A stretch of 64,000 nucleotides of DNA from Actinospineispora eucalypti (lineage in GTDB: Bacteria; Actinomycetota; Actinomycetes; Mycobacteriales; Pseudonocardiaceae): NCBI GenBank assembly GCA_014208095.1, contig JACHMT010000005.1, forward strand, positions 992,001 to 1,056,000, in the 5' to 3' direction. The notes under the pieces are model-generated. The model ran no database searches. It worked only from the letters and a program-made list of their open reading frames with translations, and was not told the DNA's origin. Positions 36,040 through 44,630 of this stretch are shown in pieces; positions within the stretch are counted from its first letter, which is position 1, and each line of letters opens with the position of its first letter. A program made the position numbers and the translations under genes.

Positions 36040-37605
36040 ATGTTGGTGCACAGCGCCGGTGCGCTGATCGAGCGGTGCGGCACTGCCTACGGCCCCCTCA
36101 CGGCCGTGGTGCAGGGCGACCGCAGGATCACCTACACCGAACAGCTGTCCCGCATCCGGAAGGCCGGGCGCGCCCTGCTCTCCCAGGGGCTGACCAAGGG
36201 CGACCGGGTGGCCATCCTGATGACCGACCGGGCCGAACTGCTGGACGTCTACTACGGGGCGCTGTGGGCCGGCCTGTCCATCGTGCCGCTGAACGCCAAG
36301 GCCAGCGCCTCGGACCACGCGTACATCATCGGCGACTCGGGCGCCCGGGTCGTGGTGCACGACGCCAGCAAGGCCGACCGGGTGGAGAAGGCCAGGTCGG
36401 AGACCGACTTCGAGCGCGCGATCAGCGTGGACGCGGACGCGGTGCTGGAGGGTGGCGCGTACCTGCCGAAGCTCCTGGACGCGGAGTCGGACGGCCGGGG
36501 GCGGCCCGAGGTATCCCCGGACGACCGGCTGGGCATCTTCTACACCGGCGGCACCACCGGCCGGCCCAAGGGCGTCGAGCACAGCCACCGGTCGTTCGTC
36601 TCCGCCTGGGTCAGCGAGATGCTGGAGCTGGGCCTGGGCGAGCGGGACCGGTTCGGGCACGTGGCCCCGCTGACCCACGCGGGCGGCCTGTTCGTGCTGC
36701 CGGTCTGGATGCGCGGCGGCACCAACGTGATCCTCGGCGGCTTCGACCCGCAGGGCTTCATCGCGGCCACCAAGTCGGAGCGGATCACCGCCTCGATGAT
36801 GGTGCCGACCATGATCTACGTGCTGCTGGACAACCTCAAGTCCGGCACCGAGGGCATGGAGTCGCTGCAGACGCTGATCTACGGTGCCTCGCCGATCGGC
36901 CGGGAGCGGCTGCTGCAGGGCATCGACACCTTCGGCCCGATCTTCTCCCAGCTCTATGGGCAGACCGAGGCGCCGAACCAGCTGACCGCGCTGCGCAAGA
37001 GCGACCACGCCGAGGCGGTCGAGACCGGCAACCTCGAACCGCTGTCCTCCTGCGGCCGCCCGGTGGCCATCGCCGACGTGCGTCTGGTGGACGACGAACT
37101 GAACGACGTGCCGGACGGCCAGCCCGGCGAGATCGTGGCGCAGGGCCCGCACATCATGCTGGGCTACTGGAACAAGCCCGAGGAGACCGCGAGCGCGGTC
37201 CGCAACGGCTGGCTGTGCACCGGTGACGTGGCCAAGGTGGACGACCGGGGCTTCCTCTACATCGTGGACCGCAAGAAGGACATGATCATCTCCGGCGGGT
37301 TCAACGTGTACCCCAAGGAGGTGGAGTCCACCCTGTTCAGCCACCCCGCGGTGCGGGACGTCGCGGTGATCGGGGTGCCGGACGAGAAGTGGGGCGAGAG
37401 CGTCAAGGCCGTGGTGGTCAAGGACCCCGAAGCCTCGGTGGACGCCGCCGAGCTGATCGCCTACGTGCGCGAGCGCAAGGGGCCGGTGCTCACCCCCAAG
37501 ACGGTGGACTTCGTGGACGCGATCCCGCTGACCGCCGTTGGCAAGCACGACAAACCCGCGCTGCGCGCCGTGCACTGGGGCGGACGCGAGCGCGGCGTCA
37601 ACTAG
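36040..37605 (+). CDS. Acyl-CoA synthetase (AMP-binding)
   Basis: 521 residues. Motifs: LGIFYTGGTTGRPKGVE (A3, ~residues 165-181), LYGQTEAPNQ (A5), WLCTGDVAKVDDRGFLYIVD, KKDMIISGGFNVYPKEVE and the C-terminal catalytic lysine in AVGKHDKPALR. Activates an unknown carboxylate. ATG 36040 has an excellent AGGAGGAG site. It is divergent from the flavin-dependent oxidoreductase and is followed after 61 bp by the saccharopine-dehydrogenase-like gene. The 3' end and the spacer contain three near-repeats of GGCGTCAAC/GGCGTCATA around 37594-37622. Confidence 0.92.
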   Translation: MLVHSAGALIERCGTAYGPLTAVVQGDRRITYTEQLSRIRKAGRALLSQGLTKGDRVAILMTDRAELLDVYYGALWAGLSIVPLNAKASASDHAYIIGDSGARVVVHDASKADRVEKARSETDFERAISVDADAVLEGGAYLPKLLDAESDGRGRPEVSPDDRLGIFYTGGTTGRPKGVEHSHRSFVSAWVSEMLELGLGERDRFGHVAPLTHAGGLFVLPVWMRGGTNVILGGFDPQGFIAATKSERITASMMVPTMIYVLLDNLKSGTEGMESLQTLIYGASPIGRERLLQGIDTFGPIFSQLYGQTEAPNQLTALRKSDHAEAVETGNLEPLSSCGRPVAIADVRLVDDELNDVPDGQPGEIVAQGPHIMLGYWNKPEETASAVRNGWLCTGDVAKVDDRGFLYIVDRKKDMIISGGFNVYPKEVESTLFSHPAVRDVAVIGVPDEKWGESVKAVVVKDPEASVDAAELIAYVRERKGPVLTPKTVDFVDAIPLTAVGKHDKPALRAVHWGGRERGVN

Positions 37606-37666
37606 GCGTCATAGGCGTCAACCAGGTGTCGACCAACCGACTCCGAGCAGAGGACAGGAACCTTCA

Positions 37667-38791
37667 GTGAGCACTGACAAACCCGTCGTCATCTACGGCG
37701 CCAGCGGCTACACCGGCCGCCTGGTCGCCGAGTATCTCCGCGAGTTCAACCTGCCCTTCGTCGCCGCCGGCCGGAACGCCAAGCGGATCACCGAGGCGAT
37801 CGAGCACGTGCCGGGCATCGACACCATCGACTACGACGTGGTCGAGGTGGAGCACACCGTGGAGGCGCTGACCGAGCTGTTCCGGGGCTCCCAGGTCATC
37901 TGCAACACCGTCGGCCCGTTCGCCAGCTACGGCGACGAGGTCGTGCAGGCCGCACTGGCCGCCGGCTGCCACTACGTGGACACCACCGGCGAGCAGAACT
38001 GGGTGCTGCACGCGCGGGACGCCTACGGCCAGAAGTTCGCCGACGAGGGCCTGCTGCTCGGCCCGTCCACCGCCTACATGCACTCGGTCAGCGACATCGC
38101 GGCCAACGTGGTGCTGGAGACCGGGGGCATCGACAGCCTGGACATCCTGTGCCTGTTCTCCGGCACGCCGACCTTCGCGTCCACCCAGAGCATCTTCACC
38201 ATCCTCGCCGCCGACCACTTCTACCTGGAGCAGGACAAGCTGGTCCAGTGGCCGGGCGCGGCCTCGTTCAAGGTCCAGGTGCCGGGCCAGCACGAGATCT
38301 TCACCGCGCTGCCCTGGGGCGGCACGGCGCACCCGGTGTGGTGGCAGGACGACCCGCGCGTGGCCAATGCGAAGGCGCTGTCCGGCGTGTTCGACCAGGG
38401 CCTGATGGAGGGCGTGGCCCAGATGGCCAAGCACTTCGAGGACAACATCAAGCCGCTGCCGCCGGAGGAGCAGGCCAAGGCGCTGGAGGAGCAGGCCGCC
38501 GGTGTGCAGGGCGGCATGCCGCCCCGGGAGAACCGCCGGCTGCACCGCACCCTGGACTCGGTCATCGGCCGCGGCCCGAACAAGCTGGTGCAGTGCGTGA
38601 TCCACGGCAACGCGACCTACCTGCAGACCGGTGCCATCCAGGCCTACGCCGCCCGCCAGCTGATCGTCGCCGGGCCGCGCAGGGCCGGCTTCGCTTCCGC
38701 CTGCCAGGCGTTCGGCCACCGCGAGCTGCTCGGCATGCTGCAGGGCTTCGGTTTCGTCGGTGACCCGCTGGTCACCGGTCACGTCGGCTGA
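37667..38791 (+). CDS. Saccharopine-dehydrogenase-like NAD(P)-binding protein
   Basis: 374 residues. N-terminal Rossmann fold with VVIYGASGYTGRLVAEYLRE, then FVAAGRNAKRI, VICNTVGPFASYGDEVVQAA and HYVDTTGEQNW; these are the usual landmarks of the saccharopine-dehydrogenase/trans-acting enoyl-reductase-like family. The C-terminal half (residues ~170-370) is distinctive, with PWGGTAHPVWWQDDPR. The exact reaction is unknown; enoyl reduction or another hydride transfer on a CoA-linked intermediate is possible. GTG 37667 with AGGACAGG upstream. Probably an operon with the acyl-CoA synthetase. Confidence 0.82.
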   Translation: MSTDKPVVIYGASGYTGRLVAEYLREFNLPFVAAGRNAKRITEAIEHVPGIDTIDYDVVEVEHTVEALTELFRGSQVICNTVGPFASYGDEVVQAALAAGCHYVDTTGEQNWVLHARDAYGQKFADEGLLLGPSTAYMHSVSDIAANVVLETGGIDSLDILCLFSGTPTFASTQSIFTILAADHFYLEQDKLVQWPGAASFKVQVPGQHEIFTALPWGGTAHPVWWQDDPRVANAKALSGVFDQGLMEGVAQMAKHFEDNIKPLPPEEQAKALEEQAAGVQGGMPPRENRRLHRTLDSVIGRGPNKLVQCVIHGNATYLQTGAIQAYAARQLIVAGPRRAGFASACQAFGHRELLGMLQGFGFVGDPLVTGHVG

Positions 38792-38840
38792 CAGCGCGGA
38801 ACGCGCTGGCTGAGCGTGCGCCCGGTTCGGCGCGCGCGGG
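38792..38840. repeat. Gene-end hairpin repeat, copy 1
   Basis: Begins with the hairpin AGCGCG-GAA-CGCGCT (38793-38807) immediately after the stop of the preceding gene. The 49-bp stretch matches 48476-48524 at 39 positions. It probably acts as a transcription terminator as well. Confidence 0.7.
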
Positions 38841-38857
38841 AGCAGCGTCTGGCGGTT

Positions 38858-39721
38858 TCACCCCTCGTACTGCCAGCGCTCCAGCTGACCGCGCAGCTCC
38901 CGGTGCCACTGGCGGCACCGGGAGCTGTGCGTTGCCGTGGGTTCGTCGCCGAGCGGCCGGCTCGGGTCACCGACCGCGTAGGTGATCCGGTACGCGAGCA
39001 GTTGGGCGGCGAGGTCCAGCCACCGGTCCGGGTCGCCCACCGGAGGCGAACCGAGCGAGGTCACCAGCCATCCGGGCAATGGTTCGGCCCGCTCCACCGC
39101 CCCGCCGACGCCGGCCCGCAGCCGGGCCATCAGGGTGGCCCAGGCCCGGTGCCCCGCGTTGATCTCCGGCTGGTAGCGCTCCCGGACCTCCTCGTCGTGC
39201 GCCAGCTGCGCGGTGGCGTGGCTCGCCGCGTTGCGGGCCTGCCGCTCGACGGCGCGCAGCGCGGCCAGCTCCTCGCGCGCGGACTCGAAGGCCCGCACCG
39301 CCTCGGTGTGCCGCTCCTTGCCCCCGGCGGTGATGGCGATGACCCGGGAGGCCTCCACCGCGTCGTACCGCACGCGGTCGTGCTCCCGGCGCCAGTGCTG
39401 CCAGGACTCGATGGCCTGCTCGCACGCGGCGCGCACCTTCGGGGTGAGCAGCATCGTGCTCAGTGTCTGCGCATACTCGGCCGACTTGGCCAGCCCGACC
39501 AGCTCCGGATCCGGCTCGGGTTCGCCGTCCTCCTCGGCGGAGGTGGCCCAGAGCAGCCGTTCCAGCCGGTCCACCCGCAGTCCCAGTCCGGCCATGCCGT
39601 CCCGTCCGTCCGACGGCTCTCCCGGGCGCGGCGCGGGGATCACGTCAACGAGTTTCGCTTCCGGTTCGGGGTCCTCGTCCGGGGAGTCCGACCGGTTCGC
39701 CTCAAGCACCTGCTCGCCCAT
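38858..39721 (-). CDS. Hypothetical coiled-coil protein
   Basis: 287 residues, cytoplasmic, no family recognised. The N-terminal ~50 residues are acidic and Pro-rich. The centre (~85-200) is strongly helical with heptad-like spacing of Ala/Leu and many Arg/Glu (AVRAFESAREELAALRAVER, ARNAASHATAQLAHDEEVRE), suggesting a coiled coil. The C-terminal part ends CRQWHRELRGQLERWQYEG. ATG 39719-39721. Its start overlaps the end of the upstream two-helix membrane protein by 20 bp, so the two are co-translated and may work together. Confidence 0.72.
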   Translation of the reverse strand: MGEQVLEANRSDSPDEDPEPEAKLVDVIPAPRPGEPSDGRDGMAGLGLRVDRLERLLWATSAEEDGEPEPDPELVGLAKSAEYAQTLSTMLLTPKVRAACEQAIESWQHWRREHDRVRYDAVEASRVIAITAGGKERHTEAVRAFESAREELAALRAVERQARNAASHATAQLAHDEEVRERYQPEINAGHRAWATLMARLRAGVGGAVERAEPLPGWLVTSLGSPPVGDPDRWLDLAAQLLAYRITYAVGDPSRPLGDEPTATHSSRCRQWHRELRGQLERWQYEG

Positions 39722-40097
39722 CCTCGGGGGCGCTCCTTTCTGCTCCGGTCCGCCGTAAGGGGAGTAGCGCGGCCGCCAGCGCGGCGGCGGCGAGCAGGCC
39801 GACCAGCACCCATCGGGCAGCCGGGGCCAGCGCCGGCGCGAACAGCCCGGCCAGCACGGCGCCCGTCACGCAGAGCGCGGCGAAGAGGTAGGAGAGCACC
39901 GGGCCGATCCGGCCGGGGCGGCGGTGGGCGGCCCGGGTCTTCGCCTCGGCCTCCGCCTCCAGCAGTGCCGTGGTCAGCTCGACCAGCTCCTCGACGGCGT
40001 CGTCGTAGTCGTCGCCGCCCGGCCGGAGATCCCGCAGCGAGACATGCCGCTGCCAGAGCTCGCCGCGCAGCGCGACCGCGCGCTCCCGGGTACTCAC
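39702..40097 (-). CDS. Hypothetical membrane protein with two C-terminal transmembrane segments
   Basis: 131 residues from GTG 40095-40097. A helical, charged N-terminal part (~1-70; VELTTALLEAEAEAKTRAAH) is followed by two hydrophobic segments (PVLSYLFAALCVTGAVLAGL and the VLVGLLAAAALAAALLPL region). The frame is open to GTG 40166, but the extra 23 codons have A/T-rich third positions, unlike coding DNA here, and GAGG precedes 40097; hence the shorter start. Overlaps the coiled-coil gene by 20 bp. Confidence 0.65.
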   Translation of the reverse strand: MSTRERAVALRGELWQRHVSLRDLRPGGDDYDDAVEELVELTTALLEAEAEAKTRAAHRRPGRIGPVLSYLFAALCVTGAVLAGLFAPALAPAARWVLVGLLAAAALAAALLPLRRTGAERSAPEDGRAGA

Positions 40098-40273
40098 CAC
40101 CGCCTCAGGAGTCACATCTGCCTCAGATGCATCAGTGGCCTCTTTTGTCGATCTGGTTCGTGGCACAGCTCATAATGGCGCAAAAACTCACTCAATTGAA
40201 CGAGAAAGATTGATACTCATTTGCGGGGCGGGGCTGCCGAACGCCGGCCGCGCGGACACGGCACACTGGGAGC

Positions 40274-40579
40274 ATGGCCATCGGCGTGCAGTTCGCGATC
40301 TACTACCTGCTGTTCTTCTTCTGGCTCGCGTTGGTCGCGCGGCTCGTGGTCGAGGTGGTGAAGAGCTTCGCCCGCAAGTGGCGCGGGCCGAGCTCGGCGC
40401 TGGCCGCCGGCACGCTCGAGGTGGCGTTCGTGGTGACCGACCCGCCGATCCGGCTGCTGCGCAAGTGGATCCCGCCGATCCGGCTGGGCAACGTGGACCT
40501 GGACCTGTCGATCACGCTGCTGTTCTTCGCCGTGTTCATCGCCATGAACATCGCACGGCCGCTGGTGATCGTCGGCTGA
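40274..40579 (+). CDS. YggT-family membrane protein
   Basis: 101 residues with two or three hydrophobic segments (YYLLFFFWLALVARLVVEVV and the LDLSITLLFFAVFIAMNIA region) and the family signature VTDPPIRLLRKWIPPIRLG in the loop. YggT/YlmG proteins are small inner-membrane proteins usually found next to sepF and divIVA. In this window those neighbours are absent and it stands between two hypothetical genes. ATG 40274 with GGGAG upstream. Confidence 0.9.
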   Translation: MAIGVQFAIYYLLFFFWLALVARLVVEVVKSFARKWRGPSSALAAGTLEVAFVVTDPPIRLLRKWIPPIRLGNVDLDLSITLLFFAVFIAMNIARPLVIVG

Positions 40580-40628
40580 CGGGGCGGAACACGCCGGTCG
40601 CGGGAGGTACCGCCGCGCGGCCCCCGCG

Positions 40629-41297
40629 TCAGCCGGCCGCGCGGTGCTTGCCGACGTAGCCGGAGTCCGATCCGCCGAACCCGCCGATGCTCCGGTACGA
40701 GGCCGGGCTGGAGTAGCCGCCGTAGGAGCCCATCGCACTCCTCGCCATTGGACCGCCCCACTGGTCCGCGTAGTGGTTCACCGCCGCCCGCTGGTAGCTG
40801 TCGATCGCGCGGTCGAAGGTGTCGTCCTCGGTGCGGTCGCGCGCGGTCTCGGTGTAGTCGTTGTAGTCCTCGACGTCCCGCCTGACCTGCCGGTCGGTCT
40901 TCCGGTGGCTCTTGGCGGCCCGCTCCACCTTCTCCACCGTCCTGCGGGCCGGCTTCTCGGCGTTCCGCACCGGCACCGAGACGGTGCCCTTCTTCAGCGG
41001 CGCGCGGCCGATCGCCACCAGTTCGTCGGCGACGCTCCTGCTCGGCTTCTTCGCCTTCGGCGCGGCGGCACTCGGGCTGGTCGGGGCACTCGCACGGGGC
41101 GCACCGGGCACCCGCTCGATCGGGCCGGGCGCGGCCGGCGCGGGCAGCAGCTCCGGGCCGGTCATCGCGCTGGGGGTGCCCGGAACCGCGCCGAACGGCA
41201 TCGGAGCGGACTGCAGGTTCACCGCGCTGACCGTGCCGACCGAGCCCAGCACCAGTACCGAGCTGGCCAACGCGATCCGGGTGGGAACCTGGTGCAT
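40629..41297 (-). CDS. Hypothetical secreted or membrane-anchored protein
   Basis: 222 residues. N-terminal signal or anchor (VPTRIALASSVLVLGSVGTV), then a Pro/Ala-rich stretch, a basic segment (KSHRKTDRQVRRDVEDYNDY) and a Ser/Gly/Tyr-rich C terminus (SYGGYSSPASYRSIGGFGG). No family recognised. The start ATG 41295-41297 has GGAGG at six bases; an upstream extension has no ribosome site. Probably exported and associated with the envelope. Confidence 0.65.
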   Translation of the reverse strand: MHQVPTRIALASSVLVLGSVGTVSAVNLQSAPMPFGAVPGTPSAMTGPELLPAPAAPGPIERVPGAPRASAPTSPSAAAPKAKKPSRSVADELVAIGRAPLKKGTVSVPVRNAEKPARRTVEKVERAAKSHRKTDRQVRRDVEDYNDYTETARDRTEDDTFDRAIDSYQRAAVNHYADQWGGPMARSAMGSYGGYSSPASYRSIGGFGGSDSGYVGKHRAAG

Positions 41298-41414
41298 CGG
41301 GGGCCTCCGTTCGCCGCGTGCGCTGATCACCTGTGCGTAAGGATCATCGCGGCGGACGGCCGGAGCATTAACTCATTTGGCCCTATTAGCCCGATCGAGC
41401 GATCACGCGCCGTG

Positions 41415-41612
41415 TTATTCGGCGCGCAGCCGCAGCGCGAGGGTCGGGCAGGCCGCCGCCGCGCGCTTGGCGTGCGAGACCAGCCCGGCCGGCACCGGGT
41501 CCTCGGTGAGGACGGGATAACCCCATTCGTCCAGGGCGACCAGTTCCGGCAACAGCTCGTGGCACAGCCCGTGGGCCCGGCAGCCGATCGGATCCACCCG
41601 CAGCCGGCTCAT
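41415..41612 (-). CDS. Small ferredoxin
   Basis: 65 residues. The cluster motif is GCRAHGLCHE plus AACPTLAL: C-x2-H-x2-C and a later C-P. A His takes the place of the middle cysteine of the usual C-x2-C-x2-C, as in many [3Fe-4S] actinomycete ferredoxins. It would carry electrons between the NuoF-like flavoprotein and partners. ATG 41610-41612 overlaps the upstream gene's stop by four bases (ATGA). Last gene of the five-gene redox operon. Confidence 0.88.
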   Translation of the reverse strand: MSRLRVDPIGCRAHGLCHELLPELVALDEWGYPVLTEDPVPAGLVSHAKRAAAACPTLALRLRAE

Positions 41613-43075
41613 GTCCAGTCCTCCCGGTCGCTGGTCAGGCTGCCGAGCAGGGGCAGCGCGGTGGCGCCCGCCCGCCGGCAGGGCCGGCCGCTCAGGTGCT
41701 CGGCGACGTCGTCGGCGAACACCCGCAGTGCGCTGTTCACCAGTCGTACCGAGCCGTCCGGGTGGGCGCAGGCACCGCGCCGGGGGATCACCGCGAGCCG
41801 CCGGTGCAGCCGCTGCGCCAGCGCCTCGTCCACCTCGCCGTCGGCCAGCGCGCGCATGTCCTCGGCCACCGCCGGCAGCCCGAACATGCAGGGCCCGCAC
41901 TGGCGGGCCGACTCTTCGGCCAGGTAGCGGGCGATCTCGGCGGTGACCGTCACCCCGCACGCCTCCGCCGGCAGCGCGACGACCGAGGCCACCCCCAGCC
42001 CGACGCCGGCCTCCGCGCACTCCCGGTGCGCGAGCGCCAGGTTCTCGGCCGCCGGCAGCGGCAGCCAGCCGCCACCGAGGCCGCCGAGCAACACCGCCGG
42101 GGACGGGCCGTCGGTGCCGCCGGCCAACCGCAGCAGCTGGCCGGCCGGGGCGCCGAGATCCACCTCGTGCACCCCCGCCCTGCGCACCGCGCCGGCCACG
42201 GTGACCAGCATGGTGCCCGGCGACTCCGGGGTGCCCCGGGCGCGGAACCAGTCGGCGCCGTTGCGGGCGATCAACGCCAGGTGGGCGAGCGTCTCCACGT
42301 TGGCCACCAGGGTCGGCCGGCCCTGTACTCCGCGCTCCGACGGCAGGGGCCTCGGCCCGGTCGGCCGGGCGTCCCCGTTGGTCAGGAAGTTCACCAGGGC
42401 GGAGGCCTCGCTGGCCACGTACCGGTGCGGCACGGTCACCGGGTGCACGTCGGCGGGGTCGTCGGTGCGCTCCGCGATGGCCGCCTCCAGCGGCTCCAGC
42501 AGCCGGCTGCCCCGGCCCAGGCACAGCATGGACTGCTCCGCGCCCACCGCGTGCGCGGCCAGCGCCATGCCGTCCAGCACCAGGTGAGGGGCGGCGTACA
42601 TGAGCAGCCGGTCCTTGCGGCTGGTCGGGTCGCCCTCGCAGCCGTTGGCCACCAGCACCGGCCGGCGGCGCCCGTTGCGGGACTCGACCACCGAGGCCAT
42701 CTTGCGGGCCAGCGGGAAGCCGGCGCCGCCCCGGCCGCGCAGGCCGGCCCGTTCGGTCAGCTCGAGCAGCGCCTCCGCGCCGCGGCGGCGGGCGAACTCG
42801 GCCCGGGGGAGCGGCCCGAACCGGTCCAGGTGCTCGTCCAGCCCGGCCGGCTGGCCGGTCTCCGCCCAACGGGAGAACAGCCGGTGCTCCGGCGCGACCC
42901 TGGGCAGCTCGCCGGAGTGAGTGTTGCCGGTCCGGGGCTGGGGTATGACGGGCGCGGATCGGGGCGTCGTGGTCGCGGCCCGCCGGGCCGGGACGTGGAT
43001 GGGTGCGGTGGCGGGGGCTTCCTCGACCAGGTCAATGACCAGCGGCGGGTCTTCCACCAGGGAATGACGGCCCAT
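41609..43075 (-). CDS. NuoF-like NADH-oxidising flavoprotein
   Basis: 488 residues. A Pro/Ala-rich N terminus (~1-55) precedes a NuoF-like core: GLRGRGGAGFPLARKM, ANGCEGDPTSRKDRLLM and VLDGMALAAHAVGAEQSMLC correspond to the NADH and FMN sites. The C-terminal iron-sulfur domain has SARQCGPCMFGLP and RRGACAHPDG; one of the four cysteines normally seen in NuoF is Ala here, leaving three. Likely a cytoplasmic NAD(P)H dehydrogenase feeding the membrane component and ferredoxin. ATG 43073-43075, 4 bp after the ferric-reductase-like gene. Confidence 0.85.
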   Translation of the reverse strand: MGRHSLVEDPPLVIDLVEEAPATAPIHVPARRAATTTPRSAPVIPQPRTGNTHSGELPRVAPEHRLFSRWAETGQPAGLDEHLDRFGPLPRAEFARRRGAEALLELTERAGLRGRGGAGFPLARKMASVVESRNGRRRPVLVANGCEGDPTSRKDRLLMYAAPHLVLDGMALAAHAVGAEQSMLCLGRGSRLLEPLEAAIAERTDDPADVHPVTVPHRYVASEASALVNFLTNGDARPTGPRPLPSERGVQGRPTLVANVETLAHLALIARNGADWFRARGTPESPGTMLVTVAGAVRRAGVHEVDLGAPAGQLLRLAGGTDGPSPAVLLGGLGGGWLPLPAAENLALAHRECAEAGVGLGVASVVALPAEACGVTVTAEIARYLAEESARQCGPCMFGLPAVAEDMRALADGEVDEALAQRLHRRLAVIPRRGACAHPDGSVRLVNSALRVFADDVAEHLSGRPCRRAGATALPLLGSLTSDREDWT

Positions 43076-43079
43076 CGGG

Positions 43080-43664
43080 TCACCGCCCCCGTACCGAGGC
43101 GAAGGCCCCGGTGGCCTGCCGGGCCTCGTGGTCGGGATCGGTGCCCCTGGTGCGCAGCCGCCAGAAGACCGCGAACAGCACCACCAGCGCGCAGAAGGCG
43201 TTCAGCGCGATCACCCAGCCCAACTCGCTGTCCTTGCCGCCGATGCCGAGACCGTGCACCACGGCCACCGGCCAGCACAGGTAGCCGCTCCAGTGCACCG
43301 CCCGCCACAGCCGGGGGCCGACCCGCGGCCGCACCACGCTGGTCACCAGTACGGCCAGCATCAGGTCCAGCGCGACCGCGCCCAGGCCCAGCCAGAACGG
43401 CTGGTAGACGGATACGAACGGCACCACGGCGTCCAGCCAGCCGATCTTGGCGTACGGGTCGATGACCGCGGTCGAGACGTGCACCGCGAGGAACATCAGG
43501 GTGGTCAGCGAGAGGTTGCGGTGCACGGCGCCGAGCGCGAACCTCGGCCATCGCGGCCCGGCGGCCCGCCCGGCCATCGCCACCCCGAGCGCCAGGCTCG
43601 TGGTGAGCAGTACCAACGCCACCAGCCCGGTCGCCCGGCTGGCGAACCAGAGCGTCTGGCCCAT
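43080..43664 (-). CDS. Ferric-reductase-like transmembrane protein
   Basis: 194 residues with about six membrane segments. It contains paired histidines in helices (HRNLSLTTLMFLAVHVSTAV and HWSGYLCWPVAVVHGLG), the pattern expected for two-heme ferric-reductase/MsrQ (YedZ)-type domains. It would pass electrons across the membrane. ATG 43662-43664 with GAGGGAG upstream; 3 bp from ApbE. Part of the five-gene redox operon. Confidence 0.85.
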   Translation of the reverse strand: MGQTLWFASRATGLVALVLLTTSLALGVAMAGRAAGPRWPRFALGAVHRNLSLTTLMFLAVHVSTAVIDPYAKIGWLDAVVPFVSVYQPFWLGLGAVALDLMLAVLVTSVVRPRVGPRLWRAVHWSGYLCWPVAVVHGLGIGGKDSELGWVIALNAFCALVVLFAVFWRLRTRGTDPDHEARQATGAFASVRGR

Positions 43665-43667
43665 CGA

Positions 43668-44630
43668 TCAAACTCCCTCGTCTTCGGCCGGCCAGCCCGG
43701 GGTCCGTTCGATCCGGCCGTCCTCGGCCACCAGGCGGGCCGGCAGGTGGTGCTCGGCCAGCCAGGTGGGTGCTTCGGTGCCGAGCACGACCGAGGCCGTG
43801 CTGGCGATGTTCGCGTCCACGCAGTTGCGCGCCGCGACGGTGACCGTGCGCCACACCGGATCGGGGTTGTTCCCGGTGCGCGGGTCCACGATGTGGTGGT
43901 GCCGCCGGCCACCCCGGTGCCAGGCCCGCACCGCGGTGCTGGAGGTGGCCAGGCCGCCGCCGGAAATCGCCACCGCCTGGTCCGGCGCGTCCAGCGCATC
44001 CCGGTGGTCGTCGGCCACCGCGATCCGCCAGCCGCCGTCCGGCGCCGGGCCGGCCACGCTGACGTCCCCGCCGATGCTGACCAGCACGCCGCACCCGGTG
44101 GCCCGGGCCGCCGAGGCCGCGGCCCGGTCGGCGGCGAGTGCCTTGGCCGTCGCGCCGAGGTCCAGGTGCACGCCCCGGGGGAGCAGTACCTCCCTGGTGG
44201 CCGGTTCCCAGTGCAGGCGCCACCAGCCGGGCGCGGGCCTGATCCGGTGCGTGGCCGGGGCCGCCGGGCCGGGGTCGGTCGCGGCCACCTCGGCGAAGTC
44301 CCGGTCGTAGCCGAGCGTGTGCATCGCGGCGCCGACGGTGGGGTCGACCAGGCCGTCGGTCAGTTCCGCCGCCCGCAGCGCCACGTCCAGCGCCTCACCG
44401 AGCAGCGGGCCGACGTGGGTGACCCGGCCGGCCCTGCGGTGCAGGTCGGTGATCTCCGAGTCGGCCCGGAACCGGCTGCAGGCCCGGTCCAGTTCGGCCA
44501 GCTGCGCGCGCAGTACGGCCTCCGCCGTCTCGGCCAGCGCCGGGTCGCTGACCAGGAGTAACACCGTCGTACCCAGGGCCGGGAAGCCGACCCGGCCCGG
44601 CGCGGCGGGGCGGTCGGTCAGGGTGCTCAC
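43668..44630 (-). CDS. apbE: FAD:protein FMN transferase (ApbE family)
   Basis: 320 residues. ApbE landmarks: FPALGTTVLLLV at the N terminus, RFRADSEITDLHRRAG, DPTVGAAMHTLGYDRDF, LDLGATAKALAADRAA, VSIGGDVSV and HIVDPRTGNNPDPVW. The enzyme attaches FMN to Thr/Ser of exported proteins with FMN-binding domains, normally outside the membrane. No classical signal peptide is obvious. GTG 44628-44630 overlaps the upstream gene's TGA (GTGA). The expected target, an FMN-binding-domain protein, is not encoded here. Confidence 0.92.
   Translation of the reverse strand: MSTLTDRPAAPGRVGFPALGTTVLLLVSDPALAETAEAVLRAQLAELDRACSRFRADSEITDLHRRAGRVTHVGPLLGEALDVALRAAELTDGLVDPTVGAAMHTLGYDRDFAEVAATDPGPAAPATHRIRPAPGWWRLHWEPATREVLLPRGVHLDLGATAKALAADRAAASAARATGCGVLVSIGGDVSVAGPAPDGGWRIAVADDHRDALDAPDQAVAISGGGLATSSTAVRAWHRGGRRHHHIVDPRTGNNPDPVWRTVTVAARNCVDANIASTASVVLGTEAPTWLAEHHLPARLVAEDGRIERTPGWPAEDEGV

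Noticed and set aside
40098..40166. Longer start for the two-helix membrane protein at GTG 40166
   Set aside because: The additional codons have A/T-rich third positions and the ribosome site is better at 40097.
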